Origin: Apoderus coryli
Taxonomy: Eukaryota; Arthropoda; Insecta; Coleoptera; Attelabidae
Direction of reading: 5' to 3'
Length of the DNA: 64,000 nt
Assembly: GCA_911728435.2 (NCBI GenBank)
Contig: OU452211.1
Coordinates: forward strand, 8,476,428-8,540,427
A model generated the notes under the pieces. That model did not search any database, was not told the origin of the DNA, and saw only the letters and a program-made list of their open reading frames with translations. The position numbers were made by a program, and so were the translations under genes. Position 1 is the stretch's first letter; every line of letters begins with the position of its first letter. Positions 56,760 through 64,000 of the stretch are shown here, piece by piece.

Positions 56760-57205
56760 TTCATCGGAGTCGTTTAAGCGGTTTGGCCTCCCCTCACTTC
56801 GACCTGCAGAAGATCTTTTGTGAATGACTCTAATCGATGAATTGCCCAGCTGTCCCACACTTTTCATAAAGTTGCTGATTTCTCTGGGGGCTAAATTCCT
56901 TGCCTAGTCGGGTGTTAGGGTCACCCCTCCAAGGTGTTTTAGCCTTTTGCAGAAAAGTGCCATGCATTCACAGAACATGTGTTCTGTTGTCTCTGTTGCG
57001 TCTTCGCAAAACCGACAAGTGTCGTCCTCGGTTAGGCCCATCTTTTTGAGATGGTATTTCACTGGGTGGTGTCCCGTAAAAAGGCCTGTAATTCGCCTTA
57101 GGTCGCTTCTCTCCAGTTGGATAAGCTTCCCTGCGTTGGCCTCTGAAGGTTTGATAAACCTTTTTGATTGTCTTAGCCCTGGAGTGTTTCTCCAGTAGAA
57201 CTTAA
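56760..57205 (-). pseudogene. RNase H / Cys-His C-terminal end of a Jockey- or R1-like retrotransposon
   Basis: Minus strand gives about 100 codons in one frame: 'YWRNTPGLRQSKRFIKPS', 'LIQLERSDLRRITGLFTGHH', 'LKKMGLTEDDTCRFCEDATE' and 'TTEHMFCECMALF'. This is the region after RNase H with a C-x2-C...H-x3-C motif found at the end of insect Jockey/R1-group RTs. A stop follows 'GGVTLTPD', close to the natural end. The open reading on the opposite strand is a shadow. Confidence 0.85.
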
Positions 57206-57209
57206 GTTG

Positions 57210-58965
57210 TTATAGCCACAAATCATTAATAAAACTTTTAGGAAATAAAATAGTTTAGCCGTATTCCGGGTCGTGTATATAAAGTTTAACTGACGGATCG
57301 ATATTATTCCTTAAAATTTGAATCGCGCCATAAACCTCCGTGTGTGTAGGTATAGGTAATAAGCAAATAAAGTGGACAAAGATCTCTGCCGCTAAAAACG
57401 TGTTACCTCTGCTCAGCTAAATGCATATTATACCATCTCGCATACATTAAAAAACTGTTCAAGTTCCTATATGGCAGGTAATAAACAAACACGTTCGTTC
57501 CTATACTATACATAAGTAGGTAGATATATACACACATTTACTTATTTATTATGGTGCTTACACACTTATGCAAATAAACAAATATTGGTTTAAATGCCGA
57601 CTAACAAAAAAATAATGAAAATGGATAGATAAAGAGGTAGTTTGACATGGAACAAGTGTCGGGGCTTCTATTTAGAACCATTAGCTAGCGGTCCTTTCAA
57701 AATTTTAAAGTAACAGGCAGCGATGGAGCTTTGAGGGGTTTTCAGCCTTTAGGACTCCTTCATGTGTTTCTGTTTATTGAGTTAAAAACGTCTTCACACG
57801 GAGAAAATCGTTGACCTATTATTGGAAATAATATTATCACCAAAAGTATTTCTTCTCTCAAGAGTAGCAAAAATATTAAAGCGTAGTATTATCTAGTTAT
57901 CCTCATAACCAACCAATAGAATTCCTTCCCCAATTTTTTAAAGCTACTTATTTATGTATAAAATGCCCAAAAACAAGTATTTGTATACGCGAGTATTTTC
58001 TGCGACCCCAAAAACATTATATGAAAAAACTGAGACCCTTATTTCTAATAAATAATTCATAGTAAGTTAGAAAAAATAGTAAAAAAAATATTTTTCTTAA
58101 CTGCCTGTATCTCGAAAAGGAAGGCTCCTTCGGCTCTAGCAATTTGGCCATGTCCTTCTGAAACACCCTGTATATCAGACCCCAAAAACCGAAAGAATAT
58201 CACATGGAGATTATTGTAAAAAACAGTAAAGCCATTATTTCGATTATCACGTATAATACAGCAAAAGCAAAAGAGCGAAAAGCAAAACATTGACCAACTG
58301 CAGGAATGTTGAATTTAAATAGGCCTACCTATATGGTGCACCATGCCAGCATATATGCGACAAGATTTGCATGCCCAAAAACTGGTTTCCAATGGTAAAA
58401 ATAATAATAATAATAATATGACAGAGATGTACATAAAATGGGACATCGTATACCACCCAGAGATTGGATGACAGACGACATTCACTACGGATATATTTCT
58501 CTCCATGTTTTTCTTTTTTCAGATTCTCAGTCTTTATCAAGTACATTTTAACTGTGCTCATATACCCACGATATGCGTTGCGTTTAATTTTTTTTTCTAA
58601 AAGTTGTAATATTTGTTAACAACATGTGGAATTAATAACACCAATTCTCCGCAACTTCCTATTCAAATGGAATTCCCATTATGCCGTTGGGCTTTTTGAT
58701 GATGCCGGTCTTATGCTCGCTTCCCACATCGCGTAATATCACGGGTCGCGCCGCGTCATCTCGCGCCAACAAGCCGTGGGAGGGGTGTACATTTGTATGA
58801 TATTTTTTTACTAAATATAGTAACCAATCAAATTACTTAATTTTAAGTCATGTGTCAAATTTCATCCAATCACCTCTGGATTACAGCGATAATACCCTAC
58901 ATGTGGTGTTTTCAGTTTGGTGTTTTTTTTATTAAAAATTAATTAAACGTCAAACTGACAACTAG
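57210..58965. other. no gene seen; one ACACCCTGTATA end
   Basis: An element end lies at 58165. A short (AAT)n run lies at 58402. Sequence at 58680-58790 is GC-richer with no coding signature. The last 30 bases are the leader of Crypton copy A. Confidence 0.35.
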
Positions 58966-58972
58966 TTTAAAA

Positions 58973-60160
58973 ATGTCGCGAAGATTTGGTATTGCATCTA
59001 ACAATGCAATTAATGATATTATATCAAATAATATACCAAAAAATACAATCAAATCAAAAGAATATGTATGGAAAATATTTCTCAAGTTTTGTGCGACCGG
59101 AGAATACGAACTGAATGCTGAAACGAGTTTGCATAATTTGGCTAATATATTGAAAGATTATGCGGTAAATATGAGAAGAGCTGACGGAACTGAATATAAA
59201 GAAGCAACTGTAAAAGCACTTTGGAATACTACGAGTAGGCTATCCAGGAAAAATACTTCAGTGACTTCAAAATTGTATTCGACCCGTTTACCAGTGTGAT
59301 ATTCAAAAATGCGCGAGATGCAAGAAAAGCAAAACGTAAAAGATTACAGCAAGATCCAAACAAACGAAAATGCAGTTCATTAAATTTGAGTTCAAGTGAT
59401 TTGGCTAGAATCATTGGATTATGGGATGAATGTACACCAGAAGGTTTACAAAATTTTTTTTTACCATATTGTAGCTGTTGAGTTAGCTTGGCGAGGTGGT
59501 GAACCAGCTGATTGCCTTATAGATTATTTCACGATTGAAAAAAATAATGATGGAACGCCAACCAACAGAATTGAATACAATCCAATATTCAGTAAAACAT
59601 GCCAAGGAGGATCGAAAAGTTGTACAAATAATGTTGTATAAGTAGTAAGTGGCTTGTTCCAAATATTGCAAACGAAAGTGCATGTCCTGTTCGGTTATTC
59701 CATAAACTATTGTCCAAAAGGGGGAAAAATATTACTTCCAGTCGCCTATTCTTGAGACCACATCGTTTCTAGAAATCCGAAAGTGACACATGGTGTGGAC
59801 CAAATCATCCGCGCAAGCTCTTGGTTTGAACACTAAGTGTAAAAAGATATCCAATCATTCGAAAAGATCAACTGCAGTTAGCCATTTGGCAAATAAAGGA
59901 ATTCCTGAACAGCAATTGATAAAAACAATAGGACACAACAGCTCTAATTCAATTAAACCGTACTTGAATATTAACCAAGAACGCCATGAAATAATCAACA
60001 CCATGCGAGGAATTTCTTCAACAGTGGAAATTAACAATCTGTCAACTTCAGCAAACTCTTCTTCCAATTTAACATTTACCAATTGTACTTTTCACAACTG
60101 TAGTTTTAAATTAAAATCCTTCAAGCGAGTTGCTCAAGGATAATAGCCCTCGGCCTGCGG
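58973..60160 (+). pseudogene. Crypton tyrosine recombinase (DUF3504-like), near full length, copy A
   Basis: It starts 'MSRRFGIASNNAINDIISNN'. 'LHNLANILKDYAVNMRRAD' is the N-terminal domain, 'KRKRLQQDPNKRKCSSLNLS' the linker, and 'VAVELAWRGGEPADC' carries the first Arg. 'ISNHSKRSTAVSHLANKGIP' carries HxxR, and 'KTIGHNSSNSIKPYLNIN' the His and the Tyr nucleophile. It ends 'SFKRVAQG'. All catalytic residues remain, but frameshifts at about 59265, 59460 and 59640-59820 inactivate it. Related domains occur in vertebrate ZMYM and QRICH1 proteins derived from Cryptons. The element ends at the centre of the palindromic motif known from copy B. Confidence 0.9.
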
Positions 60161-60179
60161 ATAAGCAGAAGTTTTGGCA

Positions 60180-60465
60180 CGCTATGAGGACAACGGAATG
60201 CTCGCAAGGCTTATGCTGATAGCCCGTCAACAATAAAGAGAAGAATGCTGGCCACCGTCTGCCAGAATATTCTACTCTATACGGCTCCGATCTGGATCGA
60301 TGTGCTTCGATATGACAGGTTCAGATGTATGATCGAGAGCGTCCATCGAAGAATGGCCTTAAAGCTCTGCTGTGTCCCCGGTGTTCTGTACTGCTCCAGA
60401 TTCGAACATGAGCGCGAATGTTATGCTACTATCCCGTTAATGTTCGGTGATTTTACCTCTTGACT
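60180..60465 (+). pseudogene. R1-clade non-LTR RT fragment
   Basis: One frame reads 'NARKAYADSPSTIKRRMLAT', then 'VCQNILLYTAPIWIDVL' and 'HRRMALKLCCVPG', ending near 'ECYATIPLMFGDF'. This is the C-terminal RT segment of R1-like elements. It lies about 20 bases after the Crypton 3' end. No rDNA target sequence is visible. Confidence 0.75.
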
Positions 60466-60639
60466 CAATCGAATATTCAGGAAATTATTGCTTGCGTTTG
60501 TTATTTTAAATTGCAACACACTTTGCATTTTATAACATTTTTAAACCACAAAAATATCAATAAAATCCACAACAATTCCAACGAAACAAGCCTTTAAAAC
60601 TCCATGTGCCTTTGACCTTTCGAACGGTGGCGCAAAGAC

Positions 60640-61040
60640 GACAACGTACAAACAGAATAGACGTCCGTCCGTCCATCATATCCGTCCGTGTCACATCGGT
60701 GGGCCCCATCATAGACGGGGAGAGAGAAGGTGATGTGTGTCACCCACCGTTACCTCCACTCACCCACTTTAAGGGGGTTTTTGACACACAAAACAAACGA
60801 AAAAAAAAACAAGAAACGCTCAACTACGGTATATAAGGGGTTGACATAGGGGAGACGAACGGACGGGTTGAATAAGTGTTGTGAGTTGCCCGGGCAGGCA
60901 GGCAGACGTCTTTTGACCTGAGCCGTGCATTGCTTTGAGCCACAGACTGATCGATCGACGGCCGTGACGCTGACGGGAGACGGACAGCTCAGAAGTGGGA
61001 TACAAAAACGGGAGGGCGATATACACGGAGAAAAATCGCA
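60640..61040 (+). promoter_or_regulatory. GC-richer island with TATA box (possible promoter)
   Basis: TATATAAG at 60830-60837 sits in a block much richer in G+C and CpG than its surroundings. The spelling GGTATATAAGGGGTTGACA resembles GGTATAAAGGGGATTATAC at 62304. No coding exon is recognisable downstream, so it may be a host promoter with a distant first intron, a transposon promoter, or chance. Confidence 0.35.
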
Positions 61041-61119
61041 CAACTATTATCTTTGAAACTTTTGTAACTGTCTTAGTTATTATTTCGCTGACTTTTCTTA
61101 AACCAAAAGTTTCAGGGAG

Positions 61120-61230
61120 CTTTAAGCTTTATTTACATACAATCGCTCCAAACAAAAGTCCATAGAGGTTAGGTCAGGCGACATAGCAGAATTCGCTCGA
61201 TCCAGTGGAGGTGGACTATCTTATTGAATG
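61120..61230 (-). pseudogene. Tc1/mariner-type transposase scrap (third acidic residue)
   Basis: Minus strand: 'RANSAMSPDLTSMDFCL' and 'ERLYVNKA', resembling the SPDLTxLDFFLW motif of the insect mariner-like group. Too short for a firm call. Confidence 0.45.
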
Positions 61231-61434
61231 TTGAATTTGGAAATATACGACAATCATTTCTTCAAAATAACGTTTACATGTTAAAATGCCATCCAAAAAA
61301 TATGGTCTTATCATTCACAATAGAGACCCAAACATTGACAGACTGAAAATGTTGTATGTGAGCTTTGAACAACTTGATCGGATTTCTAATTACTAGATGG
61401 AGAGTAATCGAAGCAGTCGAGGTTTTATGAATCT

Positions 61435-61671
61435 TTAATTGTCCACTAATTTCCAGGTTTTATGATCGCTTAAGGCTTGCATTTCTTCCTCCATTGCTTT
61501 TAACCAATCTGCTTTATTCTCGCCATATAGAGCTTCTTCTAACGGACTTACTTCTTTAACTTTATTTATTATTTCGTTAGCTTCATATCTTTTTGGTGGT
61601 CTACCTTTATTTATTCTGTTTGATCTTACAAGCTTCAACAGAATCTGTGGCTGACCAGTAGTGACAGACAA
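61435..61671 (-). pseudogene. Ty1/copia polyprotein fragment
   Basis: Minus strand: 'NRINKGRPPKRYEANEI', 'SPLEEALYGENKADWLKAME' and 'EEMQALSDHKTWKLVD'. This is the linker before RT and the first conserved RT block (ExxAL...W..AM..E...L..N.TW) of copia elements. Only this block remains, and it lies between two pieces of a mariner-like transposase. Confidence 0.85.
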
Positions 61672-61699
61672 AATGTCAATTTAACAAATAATGGATCAT

Positions 61700-61925
61700 T
61701 ATTTTGCTCTATTCATTAAAATTAAAATTTCGCAAAACTCAATTCGACGATCTGGGTAATCTTAAGTCGATTTATGAGGATTTTCATGAATGGATAAAAG
61801 TACGCGACGCGACGAAATTGGAGGTAGACCAGCTCTAGGAAGACCTCGTACGTGTTCAACTGCTCTAAATTCCTCTTCAATTTTCCTTACCGCAGACTGA
61901 GATATCATATAACGAGGGGTGTCGA
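61700..61925 (-). pseudogene. Tc1/mariner-type transposase DNA-binding domain remnant
   Basis: Minus strand: 'ISQSAVRKIEEEFRAVEHVR', 'GLPRAGLPPISSRRVLLSIH' and 'ENPHKST', then a stop. It resembles the first helix-turn-helix and the GRP-type linker of insect mariner-like transposases. With 61120-61230 it may be the two ends of one element split by copia DNA. Confidence 0.65.
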
Positions 61926-62299
61926 TCGATATCCAATAATTTTATTATCACTTTTGTGGCTATACTCTAGTAGAGTTATCTGCGTGCCAAACGATATTCG
62001 TGGATAGTTTCTTAGGTCTTTAATGATAGCGTCCTATACCAAACAAAAGCATAAAAATTGAAGCCTGTTCCTCACCTGATCGGGTGGTGAAATTTAAGCA
62101 GGACAATGATATTATGAAGGGCTATCTGCATAGAGAACAAAAGTATTAAAATTGAAACCTCTACAATCTACAATTTAGCGATTTTTTCCCGTGTATCTGA
62201 GATGAAAGGGGGTTTTGGTAACTTTGAGAGTGAGGCAAGAAAACGGGAAAAGTGAGAGAGAGAGAGAAAAGGAGAAATTGGGGGTTATAGCGGGTGGGT

Positions 62300-62345
62300 A
62301 ATAGGTATAAAGGGGATTATACGACACCGTTGTCGTTCTCGTCAC
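62300..62345 (+). promoter_or_regulatory. TATA box in a second GC-richer island (possible promoter)
   Basis: TATAAAG at 62306-62312, with GC-rich sequence around and after it (to about 62410), including GCGGCCGC at 62396. It follows a GA-repeat (GTGAGAGAGAGAGAAAAG at about 62252), as near GAGA-type insect promoters. No downstream exon was identified. Confidence 0.35.
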
Positions 62346-62574
62346 GCTACTGACTGACCTGGGAGAAAATGCATTTGGCGGCGTGCGATGGAATGCGGCC
62401 GCTATGCGGCGTAATAGATTAAGAGCTGCTGCTAGATTTTGTGACATATTTACTTTATATAGGACTTAAAAAGATTGAGGGAAATTAGAAAAGTTTGAAG
62501 TGTATTTGGAAAATTATTCAGGAATTATATTGTTCTAAATAAAAAATTGATATTTGGATGTTACTGTTTTTTAT

Positions 62575-62596
62575 GAATCAATCAATCAATCAATCC
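62575..62596. repeat. (AATC)n microsatellite
   Basis: Five consecutive ATCA units. Confidence 0.8.
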
Positions 62597-62599
62597 ACT

Positions 62600-63255
62600 G
62601 GAGGCAGGTGAGACAGGACTCTGGAACTCCACACGGAAATTATAACGAAATATTAGACCACCTTTGTCAAAGGCATCGATATCTATTAATTTGTAAGTAC
62701 AGAGCTACTTGGTTGTTAAAAAATAAACAAAGGCCGCGTATTATTTTTATTATTTCTTGGTAAATATTGAAATTTCAAAAATAGCCCACCCTGTATATAG
62801 ATATGTATAAAAATTAGAAAACAGTCCATATTCTCAAGGAGTATGTAGGAGATTATTGTGAATAAAATACGTCCACTCCACAATTGAAAACGTTAGAATT
62901 CTACAAAACTCAACAATAAATACAACTATATACGTTTCTAGAACCTCAAATTCTCATCATCAGTGGTTTTAATTGATTGAATTATATCACACATCAGAAG
63001 TGGGATAACTAAAAATTCCTCTCACTAATAGTGAAAAAAAAACTTTATATAATTATTATCTACCATTAAACAACATGTGGTTTTGTACTATTTTACAGTT
63101 TCTTTGTTTCATACTTATTATAAGTTTTTGATTTGTAAGAATTATGTTTTCTAATTGAATGAACCTAAAAAATGTTAGGTAACGTGTTCTTCGAATATCT
63201 TCACTGATAATGAGAATAATGAAATTAGACAAATCTTTCACTTGGAATTAATAAT
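62600..63255. other. no gene seen apart from one ribozyme-like core
   Basis: An ACCCTGTATATA element end lies at 62789, and the hammerhead-like core at 62928-62977 is listed separately. The remainder is AT-rich. Confidence 0.35.
62928..62977 (-). ncRNA. hammerhead-ribozyme-like core
   Basis: Minus strand: CTGATGA, extra T, stem II AGAA/TTCT closed by a G-A mismatch, GAAA, and CGTA giving a two-pair loop-less stem III and cleavage A. Stem I pairing is partial (AAC/GTT). Likely decayed. Confidence 0.4.
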
Positions 63256-63259
63256 TTAA

Positions 63260-63955
63260 ATCTGGTCATCCTTGATTCCTGCAAAGAGAAAATCTGCATC
63301 CTTATCATATAAAGCCGATTCAAGAATTGCATCCTGGGGATACTGAGTTGCGCTTATGATTTTGTAGATTTTTTTTAAATTGCCTGGACGCAAATGAAGA
63401 CATTTTTAAACAAGTACTGTAGAGTGATGATGCCCATTTTAACCAGCAAGGAGTGTTCAATCAGCACAACTTGCATTGTTGGAATTACGAAAATCAGCAC
63501 CAAATTAGAGAATCACATAAGCAAGCCCGCTGGAGCTTAAATGTGTGGCTTTGTCTGTTGGGAAATAGGATAATAGAACCACAGTCTCTACCTAGGATAC
63601 CAAACGCCGAAAACTATGCCAATTTTTGCGATAACAGATTACCAACTCTTCTGGAAGAAGTTCCTTTAGTACAGCGGCCAAATATTGTATTTCAACATGA
63701 TGGTGCACCTGCCCGTTATTCTCAAAATCGACGTTTTTCTCAACCAATTGATCGATCGTGGAGGACCTATTTCTTGGCCTCCTAGGTCCCCATATCTCAA
63801 CCCAATAGACTTTTGGCTTTGGGGTTATCAAAAAAATACGGTTTACCATGTCCTACCCAACAGTGAAGATGAGGTTATTGTTCGCATTTATGGAGCTTTA
63901 GCACAAATTACAAACGAAGCAATAGGCCTTGTAGAAAACAATTATTGAATAAAAT
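63260..63955 (+). pseudogene. Tc1/mariner-type transposase, catalytic region
   Basis: 'LHPYHIKPIQELHPGD', 'SDDAHFNQQGVFNQHNLHCW' (first Asp), 'QARWSLNVWLCLLGNRIIEP', 'NIVFQHDGAPARYSQN' (second Asp), then after a frame change 'GGPISWPPRSPYLNPIDFWL' (third acidic region; the usual SPD is SPY) and 'WGYQKNTVYHVL'. The frame ends at 63948. At least two frameshifts are present, so it is inactive. Smaller pieces of the same broad group lie at 26.0, 28.3, 31.2, 43.4, 46.4 and 61 kb. The element may extend past the window. Confidence 0.85.
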
Positions 63956-64000
63956 AGTGAGGATTTCGAACACTTGCCTTTGTAAATTGAAATGTTTTTG

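Noticed and set aside
1..64000. CRISPR array, rRNA gene, bacterial operons or phage
   Set aside because: No regularly spaced repeats, rRNA sequence or prokaryotic gene organisation were seen. The content is eukaryotic transposons.

Overview
The window looks like intergenic or intronic DNA from an AT-rich insect genome. The evidence is eukaryotic: insect-type Tc1/mariner, PIF/Harbinger and pogo DNA transposons, Crypton tyrosine recombinases, a Penelope-like element (PLE), several non-LTR retrotransposon lineages, copia fragments, many miniature inverted-repeat elements, and no bacterial-style gene packing. A beetle or another transposon-rich insect is plausible, but the sequence alone does not fix the order. 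I see no convincing intact host protein-coding gene. Nearly everything recognisable is a mobile element or its remains.

Layout. 0-7 kb: a reverse transcriptase (RT) scrap, a decayed Harbinger transposase, mariner copy 1, a tyrosine recombinase gene with one frameshift, and a copia scrap. 7.7-15.2 kb: a three-layer nest (small inverted-repeat element > mariner copy 2 > non-LTR 3' end), an RT scrap, a second Harbinger remnant, an RTE-like 3' end, a mariner C-terminus of another family, and mariner copy 3. 16-24.8 kb: a miniature element, then a 4.5 kb near-perfect palindrome made of two head-to-head, 5'-truncated PLE copies, then two fold-back elements, one with a tRNA-like core. 25-34 kb: several Tc1/mariner-type transposase scraps, very short palindromic elements ending in ATACAGGGTGTCC-like repeats, and two rearranged Crypton fragments beside a 110 bp palindrome. 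34-50.5 kb: a small inverted duplication, a gag-like zinc-knuckle scrap, RT and pogo pieces, mariner copies 4 and 5, a Jockey-like RT with two in-frame deletions, a Tc1 remnant and a CR1/Jockey-type 3' end. 50.5-64 kb: a sparse stretch, a fold-back element, further RT/RNase H remnants, a near full-length Crypton pseudogene, and a transposase remnant at the window edge. Two GC-richer islands with TATA boxes at 60.8 and 62.3 kb are the only places that look like possible host promoters.

Most interesting signals. (1) The PLE 3' region carries four hairpins with the same 10-nt loop and compensating stem changes. (2) A hammerhead-ribozyme-like core sits near the 3' end of each PLE arm, and related cores occur at several other places in the window, most with one extra base before helix II. 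(3) The Crypton 3' end runs into a palindrome that could be a recombination site, and Crypton leader sequence lies downstream of Crypton C-terminal coding sequence. (4) A tRNA-like sequence lies in a fold-back element beside the PLE palindrome. All calls come from reading the sequence and recalling family features; no database search or folding program was run.
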